This document shows, one piece after another, positions 1-10,530 of a DNA stretch of 64,000 bases (position 1 is the first letter of the stretch; each line of letters starts with the position of its first letter). The position numbers were made by a program, and so were the translations under genes. The stretch comes from Nageia nagi (taxonomy: Eukaryota; Pinophyta). The notes below the pieces were generated by a model, which saw only the letters and a list, made by a program, of their open reading frames with translations, was not told where the DNA came from and did no database searches. The stretch lies in assembly GCA_050084985.1 (NCBI GenBank), contig JBITNC010000002.1:2356001-2420000 (forward strand), read 5' to 3'.

Positions 1-347
1 GATGCTCTACATTGAAGCGGGGAGAACTAATGATTAGAGATACATTTAATACCAATATTACAATTATCAAAGCTAAAGTATACAATGCCTCATTTAATGA
101 GACTAGTATTGCATTTATAATTATTATTACCTTGGCATCAAAAATACAATATTTATTGATATTTTGGCAAATAACTAAATTAATAAAAAGGTCATTTATT
201 CCATAATTAGATCTTTACTAAGTCTCTAAGTGGAATTTACATCATTTTGGCCAAATTATACAAAAATAGCCTAAAACACTCCTAAATTAATGTTCTCATT
301 TATCAAAGGTGAACTGGAAAAAATACTTAAAAAATAGGGATATTACA
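1..347 (-). repeat. LTR fragment, family D (cut by window edge)
   Basis: This stretch aligns by eye with 46840-47183: both contain 'ttatcaaagct', 'cctcattta', a run ending in 'ccataattag', 'aagtctctaa.tggaa' and a common terminus (GGGATATTACA here, GGGGACATTATA there, GGGGACATTACA at 31130). Read on the minus strand the terminus is TGTAAT(G)TCCC, a usual plant LTR start. The orientation is inferred from the primer-binding site of the complete copy at 26424-31130. No coding sequence is present. The rest of the LTR would lie before base 1. Confidence 0.7.
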
Positions 348-1191
348 CAAAAATAATAAGAGTTACAATGCAATTGTAATAAAATATCATCATGATGATA
401 GCAATGGAATTGGTTATCCCGTGAGGAGCACCACCACTTGCTTAACTCAACAACCAATATAACACAACCACTATCATAACCTTACAAAGAGAGCCTTCTT
501 ATAATAAAACTTTTACCTTCTCATCACTTAGATAATCATGAACACAATACAACACTTTGACATACTTATGATTCTTAGCTTATGACACTAATACTTAATA
601 TTCATCACTACTTAATATTCATCACACATATAAACTTCTTCACAACTTGACAACTCACTCACAACTTCCAAACTTCTTTCTAACTTACTTTACATGACCA
701 TAAAACGTCATTATTTATAAGTTAGAGAATGTATTTAGATTTTTCTACAAATTGAATTTTAAAATACGTTATATCTCCATCTTTAGAAATATTCAAACCA
801 CTTTTAAAAATATCCATGAGGTGCCACATGGATCTTTTGCCACATAACCCTTTTCTAAAACCCCCTTTTAAATATAAACGACTTCCACATCATCATATGT
901 CCTTGTGCCACATAATCCTATGGAAAATGCTATAACATATATCTTCTAGATATTACCCATGGATATTTTTTCTACTTACCATTACTTACTTTTACCATTT
1001 ACTATTTATCATTTAACATTGACTATTTACTATTTACCATTTACCATTTAAAATTTACCATTTACTATTTACTATTTATTATTTATTATTTATTATTTTA
1101 ATTTTTATTTAACCTCACCAACTTAAAGCCCCCATAGTACACTTGTACTACTAATCATTGTTGCATCACTATCTCTTTATTATGGCTACAT
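348..1191. other. AT-rich stretch without recognisable gene
   Basis: No open frame with recognisable homology on either strand. It contains the heptamer-like low-complexity run listed separately and lies between a D-family LTR end and the left LTR of the large gypsy element. It could be eroded element or host intergenic DNA. Confidence 0.5.
990..1099. repeat. Degenerate heptamer repeat (catttac/tatttac/tattat)
   Basis: About 15 successive units of roughly 7 bp, drifting from 'catttac' and 'tatttac' to 'tatttat'. The period is that of plant telomeric DNA, but the unit is not TTTAGGG and has no G runs, so it is best read as a simple microsatellite. Confidence 0.75.
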
Positions 1192-1424
1192 TGTTCTTTA
1201 CAAATGAAAGTGTATTCGAGAATGCAAATAAATGAATATCTATAGTCCCAAAAGATACATATATCTATTTGTAAATTCTGAGCTAACGGATAGCAATTTT
1301 TAACAAGACAAGATGATATAGAAGATAATGAATAACTAAAATCGAAATGATATTACCAAACAAGATTGAATTTATGTACTTACCTCATGGAATGTACCTG
1401 ATATTGATGAATGAAATATAGTGA
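1192..1424 (-). repeat. G1 3' LTR, outer part
   Basis: Matches 10119-10350 nearly base for base over long runs (for example 'gatacatatatctattt', 'caagattgaattt', 'tacttacctcatgga'). On the plus strand the terminus is TGTTCTTTACAAA here and TGTTTACAAACAA at 10119. The match is broken at 1424 by the copia-type insertion and resumes at 2737. Confidence 0.85.
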
Positions 1425-1859
1425 TGTTGGAATGTATAATGCATTATTGTAAATAGATGTATTAGATCTTCTATGTAAATTTAGTAATACTTAAAGGTAT
1501 TATTTGATACCTTAAGTATTTTAGTGAATATAATAATGTAATTTGTCCTACACTCCAAGTCATGAGCATGCCCCTTGGGTCAAAGATGTGCATGTCATGC
1601 TTAAGTCATCCAAAGAGGGATTTTGGCCTATAAATAGAAAGCTCCCTGTTTGTAATGACACACCAATTGTGGAATAAGGTTATGCTATAGGATAGAAGTG
1701 TAGGAGTTGAGATTAGGAGGATTGTAAGAGAGTTGTATTTGTGAGAGAAGTAAACATCTTGTGTTGTGAGATTGTTTTGTGTATTTGTTAGATGTAATTG
1801 TGAGATTTCATATGATCTTGGTAGTTTAGGATTGTTCTTGTTATAGTTCAATTTTTTCA
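1425..1859 (+). repeat. 5' LTR of the deleted copia-type element
   Basis: 435 bp, TG at the start and TTTTTTCA at the end, followed by the primer-binding site. Compared with the partner LTR it lacks about 50 bp between 'gagagaagtaaa' and 'catcttgtg' (the partner has this segment near 2580-2632). It contains a hairpin-forming pair, AATACTTAAAGGTAT and ATACCTTAAGTATT, near 1488-1520. Confidence 0.88.
1629..1637 (+). promoter_or_regulatory. LTR TATA box (TATAAATAG)
   Basis: TATAAATAG in the context GGCCTATAAATAGAAAG. The same box sits at the matching place in the partner LTR (2458-2466) and, on the minus strand, in the B-type LTRs (34567-34575 and 47210-47218). Conservation across divergent LTRs supports a promoter role in the ancestral element. 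Confidence 0.7.
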
Positions 1860-1861
1860 AT

Positions 1862-1873
1862 TGGTATCAGAGC
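1862..1873 (+). other. Primer-binding site, TGGTATCAGAGC
   Basis: TGGTATCAGAGC begins two bases after the LTR end. It is the standard plant LTR-element sequence complementary to the 3' end of initiator methionine tRNA. It fixes the element's orientation as plus and the LTR end at 1859. Confidence 0.9.
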
Positions 1874-2339
1874 ACCTTGGAAGCTCATCTTCACATTCTT
1901 GGTTTGTAAGCTCTTCTTCTTGGCTTGGACACTCTTCTTGTTGAGGTCAAACTAAGCAAAGGTATAATATCCTTCCTTCTTGGTTATTGTTAAAGTATTG
2001 CATTTTGCTACTAACATGTTATTTTTATACGTTAGATCCTTTTTTGCAAAATATGCCTAACTAAGTGCAATTTTTTTTAACCCCTTATGTTACTTGCAAT
2101 TTTTTTTTTTAAATATTGATACCATATTTTATTACAAATTGGGGTTAGTATATGCAATCTTGATTACAAAAAAAATGATATGACAAATTTGATACAATAT
2201 TTTTTCAAGAATAATTAAAAAAAAAACTATTTCTAGAAAGCACAACAAGGAAAGGTTTATTGCTTTAATATAACAATATTATTTTTCCTTACATTTGTTT
2301 TTCAAATGCTAAAATATATGTATATATATACATCTAGAA

Positions 2340-2731
2340 CCTAAGTATTTTAATGAATATAATAAAGTAACTTATCCCACACTTCAAGTCATGAGCATGC
2401 CCTTTGGATCAAAGATGTGCATGTCATGGTTAGGTCATCTAAGAAAGGATTTTGGCCTATAAATAGAAGGCTCCCTCTTTATAATGACATACCAATTATG
2501 GAATAAGGTTATGTTATAGGATAGAAGTATAGAAGTTAAGATTACGAGAATTGTAAGAGAGTTGTATTTGTGAGAGAAGTAAAGATCTAGTTAGTGAATG
2601 TACTCCTAGTTGGAGGAACCACTTTATATCTTGTGTTGTAAGATTTTTTTATGTATTTGTTAGATATAATTATGAGCTTTCATATGATCTTATTAGTTTA
2701 AGATTGTTCTTGTTATAGTTTAATTCTTTCA
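2340..2731 (+). repeat. 3' LTR of the deleted copia-type element (5'-truncated)
   Basis: Aligns with 1511-1859 from 'taagtattttaatgaatataataa' to the end, with many single-base differences and about 50 bp that the 5' LTR lacks. The first 85 bp or so of the LTR are missing, so the deletion that removed the interior also removed this part and the polypurine tract. A TATA box is at 2458-2466. Confidence 0.85.
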
Positions 2732-2736
2732 AGTGA

Positions 2737-2890
2737 TGAAGTTTGAACAACTAATGGAGTCAACACTTGAAGTCATAGAGCAAGATAATCTAAAAAAAAG
2801 ACCCCAAGTGGTCTATTTTATGCTTGGAAGGAGCATCGATGGTTTGCTTTCATTTATAGAGGGGCATCGATAGTCTTAATTAAACTATAG
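2737..2890 (-). repeat. G1 3' LTR, continuation after the insertion
   Basis: Resumes the match to the right LTR at 10349: shared 'gaagtcatagagcaagataatc', 'tgatctattt.atgct', 'ggagcatcgatgg/ggagtgtcgatag'. The right LTR stops at about 10505, so the inner end of this LTR cannot be located by comparison. It may extend to about 3290, where 'aataaca' precedes unrelated sequence. Confidence 0.8.
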
Positions 2891-3737
2891 TCCATTTTGA
2901 ACTAACTTTATGCCTCCACATGGACTCTCAATGGTCTCAGTTTGATACTCAGATAAGCTTAGAATTGTCAGGATGCTTGCATAAGGAAGTACACAAACCC
3001 AACCTTGAATGATAGTGTCAAGAGACACCTAAAATATTTCCATCATCAAGACCAAATATGGGATCATGTATGTTCTTGATGTGGAATTACCATTAAATTC
3101 CTATTTATATAGATAATAATATGACCTACTCCTTAGGTCGACATGTACCTACATAAACAAGAATATAGTAAGTCAATGATATATATTGATCATATCCAAA
3201 ATAAAATTAATATTTTTGAACTAGATATATAAGTGTGGGCACATATTTTATAATGTATTAAATTAAATGCATAAATTAATTTTAGGTAATAACAGATGCT
3301 CCACTTTGGATTAGAAATTGAAAATCACTAGGTGCATTGAGATTTTTCATTCAAAGTATAATCGAGATGACATAGCAATCAAATATTGATAGGTATGTAC
3401 AAGCATAATACCAACACTAATCAATCTATTTTAATACTAAACTATGATAAAGATATAATAAAGATAAGCAATCATATTGATAAATGGTATGAGTTTAAGA
3501 AAACCCCCTCATATGACATCCACCATGTTGCCCCTAGTTGATGTTGATATGCTCCATGAGCTCTAATGATGAACAATAAAAGAAAGAGTTTTAGGGTCCA
3601 TAGCCATCTACTAAGAGGTCATTGATGATAATTAGCTATATTTTTGATATATTTTGCTATGTGGAGTACAACCATCTCATGTCATTGATGATTCTGTCCA
3701 TTGATCTTGTGGAAGCTAAACTTCCTATCAAGAGACA

Positions 3738-3955
3738 TAATAATGAAACTAGGAGTTGAGACTCTTCCAAGAGGCATATTGCAATGAGTATGAGAGCTGA
3801 AACTCTACATCAAAAGGTATATTGCAATGAGGAGTAAATTTGAAACTCTACTAAGAGGCATGAAACTAGAATGATAACATGAGAGTTGAGACTCTGCCAA
3901 GAGGTATGTAAATCTTATGATTTGGGAGCTAAAACTTCGCACAAAGGAGTATCTA
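3738..3955. repeat. Imperfect tandem repeat in the G1 3' non-coding region
   Basis: About five degenerate units of 42-48 bp, each built around 'gagttgagactct.ccaagaggcat'. The units start near 3745, 3790, 3838, 3882 and 3924. Tandem arrays between the integrase and the 3' LTR are known in Tat-type elements. They have no coding frame. Confidence 0.7.
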
Positions 3956-4119
3956 ATTATTTTTGATTTTGATGTTTTTGACTATGTAATAAGACCATGG
4001 ATGGTACTTTTCTGCTAAAATGGAGCATTGGTGCTCCTTTTATGATATTAAAATGACCTTTTATTTTGGATTTTTATGCCATCTATTCCATGCTTATTCC
4101 TATAGTTATACTTTTATAA

Positions 4120-5500
4120 AAAAATATGGATGAGGCAACCCATGGGTCTCCTAAATGTGATACTTCTTAAGGTGCCTAGCATTGATGGGACTTTTGAGAA
4201 CCTCCCCATCCAATGTAGATAATCTCTATGCACCTCTGCCAAAGACCTATGTGATGATGTATGGGCCAACCCAATTTGGTTCAAACTTTCCTTTGAGTTC
4301 ATCCTTTGATATAGTGTTAGAAATGTTTTCTTGGAGAACCATATCTCTAACCTCAAATGCTTTGGGCACCATTTTCTTTTCATAGGCCCTCTTTATTCTT
4401 TGCTGATATGTTTTGAGATGTTCTAGTGCATTAATTATTTTCTCATCTAATGCCTCTAGCTGATTTAATCTTGCTTCCCATTGTTGTGGTCCCTTCATGA
4501 TATCTTTGAGTGCAATTTTCAAAGAAGGGATCTCAATTTCAAGGGGAATGATTACTTTGTCACCATACACAAGAGAGTATGGAGTAGCACCTGTTGCTAT
4601 TCTTTCACTTGTTCTATATGCCCATAAAGCATATGGTAATTGATTATGCCAATCCCTACCATTCTTTTTGATAGTTTTTGCCAATATCTTCTTGATTATT
4701 TTGTTTATTGCTTTAGCTTATCCATTTCTTTGAGGATAATAAAATGAAGAAAATCTTTGTTCAACTTTCATCTTTTTACAAAATTCTTTGATATCTTTTC
4801 TTGTAAAGTTTGCACCATTTTCCATGATCAACCCTTGAGGTATGCCAAATTTGCAAATGATATATTCTTTGATGAAATTGATAACATATTTTTGTATAGC
4901 CATTTTCAAAGGAATTACCTCAACCCATTTAGTGTAGTATTCGATGGTAATAAAGATAAACTTGTGCCCCTCACTAGATGGAGGATTGATAACACCCATG
5001 AAATCCAAAGCCCACATTGAGAAAGGCCATAGTGATGTAACATAGTTCAACTCTTGAGTAGGTTTTAATTCTAAGTGTGCATGCTTTTGACATTGTTCAC
5101 ACTTATTGACATGCTCATAATAATCATGCTCCATGGTGGGCCACCAATAACCCATCCTAATCAATTTGCCATAGAGTGATCTCCCATTGAAATGACCTCC
5201 ACATGCCCCTTCACGAGCATGCTCTAATGCTATTTCAATCTCCTCATCATGAAGACATCTCAAAAGAATACCATTAAATTATTTTTTATAAAGTATATTG
5301 CCAATAATGATATATTTCATAGCAAACCTTTTTATTCTAATCTGTCCTCTCTTACCAAGTGTGGCATCAATAAAGTTATCCCTCAAATATTTGAATATGT
5401 GTTGGTACCAAGGATTTACCTCATAACCAACCTTTTGAGCTACACATACTATTTTCAAGTCCTCCTCAGCAATTGATGGAGTTTCCAAGTTATTGATAGT
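4120..5500 (-). pseudogene. G1 integrase
   Basis: A zinc-binding HHCC region is visible (His pair in 'EHAREGACGGH', Cys pair in 'CEQCQK'), followed by a retroviral-type integrase core. The first catalytic Asp is kept in 'WALDFMG'. The second site reads MENG instead of the usual DNG, so it is a Glu (near 4825). At the third site the codon is AAA (4712-4714), giving Lys instead of Glu, and the codon two places earlier is a TAA stop (4718-4720). The C-terminal part (4684-4247) keeps the 'WAYRTS...G.TPY.LVYG' motif. A frameshift follows near 4250. The enzyme is dead by three separate changes. Confidence 0.88.
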
Positions 5501-5519
5501 GAAAGTAGTCTCCCTACTT

Positions 5520-5990
5520 TCTATCTCAATTGGTATAAGTGAAGCCGCACTTGCCATTGCATCAGCCAACCTATTATTGTTCCTTGGAATGTTTTTTAAT
5601 TAATACTCTTCAAACCAAGCAAGGAGTTTTGTAACAAGAAATTTATACGGAATAAGCTTCTCATCCTTGGTCTTGTAGATCTCATTGACTTGATTCACTA
5701 TCAGCTGTGAATCCTCATAAATATGCAAATGTGTAATACCAATCTCTATAGAGACTTTTAATCCTAATATGAGAGCCTCATATTCTGCCATATTGTTAGT
5801 ACATTTAAATGATAGTTTCTATGACATAGGAATAACATCATTTTGAGGTGATATCAATGCTATTCCTGCTACTAAACCTTGCATACACTTTGATCCATCA
5901 AAATACATTTTCCAACATTTTGACACATTTGAAAATGGAATGTTGGTGTTTCTATTTTATTCAAAAGAAGGTCGTAGGTCAGCGTCTTCT
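5520..5990 (-). pseudogene. G1 second RNase H (archaeal-type, Tat hallmark)
   Basis: The motif 'MAEYEALILGLKVSIE.GI..L.IYEDSQLIVNQV' at 5791-5660 is the characteristic core of the extra RNase H found between the usual RNase H and the integrase of Tat/Ogre elements. It keeps the Glu of AEYEAL and the Asp of EDSQL. The C-terminal part continues as 'ADAMASAASLIPIE' near 5570-5525, after a stop near 5600. It assigns G1 to its clade better than any other part. Confidence 0.85.
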
Positions 5991-6119
5991 ACATGTTCTA
6001 TGATTTTTACTAAAGCACATTCATCCTAAAATTCTTTTTTGAGTTATTGTACTATCTTTCATGGGAAACTCTAACAAAATCTGCAACTGCTTACCCTTTA
6101 ACTAATTTTTGTTTCACAA

Positions 6120-7330
6120 ACTTAAGGTCAAACTCTTGAAGTAGCATGATCTATTTTGCTGACCTTCCATTGAGATATGGTTTTGATATTAGATATCTTA
6201 GTGGGTTTGCCTGAGTAAGTACATGTGTTGTGCTATTGATCATATAATGTCTCAACCTTTCGATAGCAAACACTATGCATTGATATAACTTCTCAATAGG
6301 TGTGTACCTGGTTTCATATTCTTTCAATGTTCTACTAATAAAGTAGATTGCTCTCTCTTTACCATCTTCTTCTTTTTTTACCAACAATACCCCAAATGCA
6401 TGTTCTATAGCTAAAACATAGATCCAAAGAGGTTCTCCATGCCCATATGGAGCCAATACCGATGGATGTAGCAAATTCTCTTTTATTCTATCAAATGCTT
6501 CTTGACACTTAACATCCCATTTAAATTCAACTTCTTTCTTAAGTAAATGAGACATAGAAGCTATCTTATCTGTTAATTGACAAATGAATCTTCTAACAGC
6601 TTGAATCTTATCTTGGAGGCTTCTTAATTGCTTAAGAGTCATAGGAGGAGACATTTCTGTGATGGCTTTAATTTTCTTTGGATCCACTTCAACTCCTCTC
6701 CTAGAGATAATGTGCCCCAAGATTTCTCCTGATGATACCCCAAATACACATTTTTGAGGCTTGATTCTTAACGTGTACTTCTTCATCCTTTCAAATGCTA
6801 CCTTTACATCCTTGACATGATCTTCTTTATTCTTTGATTTTATCAAGATATCCTCTACATAGACCTCTACTATTTTATGAATGAAGTCATGAAACATGGC
6901 TATCATTGCTCTTTAATACGTGGCCCTTGCATTCTTAAGACCAAATGGCATGAATTTGTAGTAGAAGTTGCCTTAAGGAGTTCTAAAGGTTATTTTATGC
7001 TGATCACTTTTCTTAATTTTGATTTGATTATATCTTAAAAATCCATCTATAAATGATAACATCTTGTAACCTGCTAAACTATCAATGATCATATCTATGT
7101 TGGGTAGTAGGAAGTCATCTTTTGGACATGCTTTATTGAGATCTCTAAAATTAGTACATACTCTAATTTCACCTACAGGTTTCTTTATCAAAACTACATT
7201 GGTTATCCATTCTGAATAATCAATAGGTCTAATAAAACCAGCTTCCAATAGTTTCTCTATTTCCTTCTTGACTAGTAAAGAAATCTAAAAAGGTATCTTC
7301 CTTGATTTTTGCTTTATAGGAAATGCTCCT
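6120..7330 (-). pseudogene. G1 reverse transcriptase and RNase H
   Basis: RT begins with 'GFIRPIDYSEWITNVVLIKKP.GEIRVC.NFRDLNKACPKDDF' (7248-7120) and passes through 'FIDGFLRYNQI'. The catalytic box is YVED, not YVDD: the third codon is GAG (plus-strand ctc at 6853-6855). The thumb and RNase H follow (KCVFGV...GH.IS.RGVEVDPKKI; LQ.KI..VRRFI; 'RAIYFISRTL..YE.RYTPIEKL'). There is a frame break between 6906 and 6973, and a stop near 7286. The change in the YVDD Asp alone would remove polymerase activity. Confidence 0.88.
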
Positions 7331-8145
7331 TTCTCAACAACTAAGTTATGTACTATAAAATTTTTATCTAATCCAAGCATATCTTTATATGAACATGCAA
7401 ATAATTTAGAATAATCATGAAAGGATTGAATCAACTCATTTTACAAATATTTCTCATGGAGATTAACCATTTTTAAGAATCATGGTGTTTCTTGAGAACC
7501 AATGTTGACCTCCTCTATCTCTTCATTCAACCAAGTCATATTTGATTCTAATGGTGTGGGAAATGGCAACTCTCCCAACCCTTTGATTTGATCTTTCATA
7601 GATTCACCAAAGCAAGCATGTACATCTAGATAATGTTTGTGAGTCCTCTTTTCATGCCTAGTTGGATATTTAGTTCTAGCACCCATAGATTCTAAAAAAG
7701 CATCATCATTATTAAATAAGTCTATAGCATATATTGCATCTTCATCATCTAATTCACATTCAATAACAAAGCAATTTTGATCATACCTTACCTGTTCGTA
7801 TTCTTGTGTTAATAATGGACGACTAACTTGACCATCATGACCATCTCCATGATATGGAATAATGCAACATTTATTTTTCTCTATGATTTTCTCTAAAGAG
7901 GATCATCAATGGTCTTTAGGGAGCCAAGAGGAGCATGGGAAGTCCTTTTCTTGAGTCTTGTACCATTCATCCAAGTCTCTCTTTAGACTAATGTTATTGA
8001 AGTTTGTGATGGTGTATGAACCAAACTCGATATCCTTAACATTAATTATGTGTAATGATTTTCTATAGATCTTATCATTCTTAGCTAGGATAGTCTCATC
8101 TTCTACATCATACGAAACAAATCTCTTATGGAGAGCATAATTGCA
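7331..8145 (-). pseudogene. G1 linker between protease and reverse transcriptase
   Basis: Decayed open sequence between the protease and RT domains. It includes a 68-residue open piece at 7480-7686 with no motif I recognise. Linkers of this kind are normal in Tat-type polyproteins, and its main support is position. Confidence 0.55.
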
Positions 8146-8690
8146 CTACTTGGCTATCTGCTCATCTGCTTCTACCTTGTAAACATTTCCTTCAAAACAA
8201 AACATGAAGCATCTATGAAAAGTGGATGCTACTCCTTCCATGTCATCTATGTAAGGTATTCCAAGAATGAAATTAAAATAAGGTTTTTCATCTGTAATGT
8301 AGAAGAGGGTCTGAAGTACCTTATTTTTCACTTTGATTGGAATTGTGATGATTCTTGCACATTTCTTTGGAACACCATCAAACCCCTTAACTTTAATGGT
8401 AGTCTCTTCTTTTGGAGGTAATAAATCTGGATCAAATTGTGAAAGCAAGTGAGTGGTGGTAACATTCAAAGTTACCCCACCATCTATCAATGATCTCTTA
8501 ATTGTATTGCCAAAGATACTTACTTCAATAAACAATGGTGGATGTAATCGAGTCACATCCTTACTAGGCCTTTCACTAGGATGAAAAGTGATAACATCTT
8601 TTTTACTCCATATTTCTACCTTTTTTGCAAAAGCAGTGATTGAGATGTTCTTATCTATTTGACTATTCTTGAAAATTTGATTCATCATTT
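8146..8690 (-). pseudogene. G1 aspartic protease domain
   Basis: The frame 8688-8146 is uninterrupted for 180 codons. 'RSLIDGGVTLNV' carries the active-site Asp in the D-G-G form common in plant gypsy elements. 'ILGIPYIDDMEGVASTFHRC.MF' near the end matches the family's C-terminal 'LGRPWI....AVPSTLHQ..KF' pattern. It joins the upstream gag through a frame break near 8700. Confidence 0.8.
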
Positions 8691-8699
8691 CTCTATGGG

Positions 8700-10023
8700 G
8701 TTATGAAATTTGAAGTAATTCAAACAAACTAACCTTAACTTGTGTATTCTTGAGTTGCTCAATGAGGTCAAAACTTCTTAGGTATTTAGGAAGCTCTTTT
8801 TCATATGTGATAGGATTTATTGGTACTCTTGATCTTCCTCTTGTAAATGTTGTACACACTTCTTCATGGAAAATTACATTAACATGCTACTCTTCCTCTA
8901 TATCTTTAACTTCAATAGGACAAACATAGAACCCATCCTCTATAAGCCTTTGTATTTTATTTCTTAGACCTCCACACCCATTAGTGGCATGCCCCTTAGT
9001 TTGATGATATTTGTAATATCTATCTTCCTTGTACCATGCTGGCCTCTCTACTGATTCATCTTCCTCTCATTTAGGTAAAGGTTGTAATAGTCCCTTTGCC
9101 ATTAGATCTTTCAAGATAAATATGGGAGGTATAGGAAACTTTATGAATTTTCTTTCTTTCTTTTCATCTATCTTTTTGACCATATGAATGGATTTATCTT
9201 TCTTTGGTGATTATAGTTGCTTATCTTTGGCCCTAGGTCTGTAATCATCTTGATATTTCATAAGCCTTAATTTCACGAGGACTTTTTCTTTTTCCAATAG
9301 CTTATATGTCATATCAAAAAATGCTAGATGTGTATAATCAATGACATAAGATTGTAAGGATAACAAGATAGCATCCTTGAAAATATTGTTTACCTCTTTT
9401 TTCGTGAGCTTTGTTTTGATTTGTTGCCATGTGTTCTTGAATTGTACAATAAACCTTTCAAGATTTTCATTACTGCCTTGTCTTATAGCACATAGATTTG
9501 AAACCATGACTTCATGCTTGATGTTATGCTTATACTATTCTAGAAATAAGTTACTCAATTCTCAAAATGATGTAACTAACCTTTTAGGTAGAGAATAGAA
9601 CCATTCGTGAGCCTCTCCTTCCAAACTATGAGGAAAGAACTTCATTTGTAATCTCGAATCCATATTGATTTTGAGCTCAAACTCATCTTTAAACCCTTGT
9701 AAATATCTCTTGAGATATCCCTCCCCATTGAACTTACAAAATTTGGGATCTTTATAATCTGATGGTGGCATGCATAAATGGATCTCATCGCATAGAGGGC
9801 TACCAAACTCAATTGAATTATCTGGTTGAACTGATCCTCTTGCTAGTTGATTAATCTGTCTTTGCATATCGTCAATAGTAGCTTGAATGTTATCATTATT
9901 ACTTCCATCACCATGGTCAGCTCCTTCATTAGATGCTTCTAGTCCATCATGCTAAATATCTCCCAAGAGTTCATCAAGATCTCTTCTTGAAAGACTTCAC
10001 AAGAATACTCTTAACTGATCCAT
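8700..10023 (-). pseudogene. G1 gag (capsid and nucleocapsid)
   Basis: The likely start ATG is at 10023, 74 bases downstream of the primer-binding site, followed by MDQLRV and an early stop. The capsid signature 'CKFNGEGYLKRYLQGF...LQMKFFPHSLEGEAHEWFYSLP' (9750-9570) and 'QGSNENLERFIVQFK..W' (9480-9420) are those of retrotransposon gag. Near 9020-8960 the sequence 'YHQTKGHATNGCGGLRNKIQ' is a reduced nucleocapsid knuckle. Several stops and frame changes are present (9561, 9507-9560, 9210). Confidence 0.85.
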
Positions 10024-10096
10024 GTCTAAAAATAACTCATAAAATTACTTATTAGTCCTAACTAAAACCCTAGGGTTTTAGCACAACTACTTATGA

Positions 10097-10114
10097 TTCA
10101 CGTTGGGTTCACCA
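10097..10114 (-). other. G1 primer-binding site
   Basis: On the minus strand the LTR ends ...TTTGTAAACA, followed by TTTT and TGGTGAACCCAACGTGAA (18 bases, beginning TGG as expected for pairing with a tRNA CCA end). A related TTTGGTGAACCAACT follows the presumed LTR end of the plus-strand gypsy element at 60766. I do not assign the tRNA species. Confidence 0.65.
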
Positions 10115-10118
10115 AAAA

Positions 10119-10505
10119 TGTTTACAAACAAAAGTGTATTCAAGAATGCAAATACATGAATATCTATATTCTCGAAAGATACATATATCTATTTCTAAAT
10201 TCTGAGCTAACAGATAGCAATTTTTAACAAGACAAGCTAATATAGAAGATAATGAATAACTGAAATTGAAATGATATTATCAAACAAGATTGAATTTGTG
10301 TACTTACCTCATGGAACATACCTAATATTGATGAACAAAAGATAGTGATGAAGCCTCAACAACTAACAGAGTCTACACCTGAAGTCATAGAGCAAGATAA
10401 TCCAAAAAGAGGACTACAGGTGATCTATTTCATGCTCAGAAGGAGTGTCGATAGTCTGCTTTTGTCTATAGAGGAGCATTGATGGTCTTCGTTAGACTGT
10501 AGTTG
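10119..10505 (-). repeat. G1 5' LTR (truncated)
   Basis: Pairs with 1192-1424 and 2737-2890. The inner end is fixed by the primer-binding site. The outer part is missing: at about 10505 the sequence switches to the integrase end of element G2, with a 23-bp duplication spanning the switch. Confidence 0.82.
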
Positions 10506-10525
10506 ATGGTCTTCGTTAGACTGTA
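10479..10525. repeat. 23-bp tandem duplication at the G1/G2 junction
   Basis: The segment 'ttgatggtcttcgttagact' plus 'gta' occurs at 10479-10501 and again at 10503-10525, separated by one base, without a mismatch. It marks the breakpoint between the G1 LTR and the G2 integrase. Confidence 0.85.
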
Positions 10526-10530
10526 TCTCT

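Larger units (their letters stand above)
1425..2731 (+). mobile_element. Internally deleted copia-type LTR element inside the G1 LTR
   Basis: The element begins TGTTGGAATG and ends TTCTTTCA. It is flanked by the direct repeat AGTGA (1420-1424 and 2732-2736). The empty site survives at 10344-10355 (tagtgatgaagc), which confirms the insertion. It has a full 5' LTR, a primer-binding site, about 470 bp of non-coding interior and a 3' LTR missing its first 85 bp or so. There is no gag or pol. The LTR resembles those of copia B (34280-34849), sharing the TGTT(A/G)GAATGTAT start and a CCTATAAATAGA promoter box. Confidence 0.9.
1192..10505 (-). mobile_element. Ty3/gypsy retrotransposon, Tat-type (element G1), decayed
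   Basis: Minus-strand order is 5' LTR (10119-10505, truncated), primer-binding site (10097-10114), gag, protease, RT-RNase H, a second RNase H, integrase, non-coding tandem repeats, and 3' LTR (1192-1424 plus 2737 onward). The two LTR copies share at least 350 bp of clearly similar sequence. A second RNase H before the integrase is the known hallmark of the Tat/Ogre group. The left LTR is split by a copia-type insertion at 1425-2731, and the right LTR is cut at the junction with element G2. Stops, frameshifts and changed catalytic residues show that it cannot move by itself. Confidence 0.85.

Noticed and set aside
990-1099. Interstitial telomere repeat
   Set aside because: The period is about 7 bp, but the unit lacks the GGG of TTTAGGG throughout.
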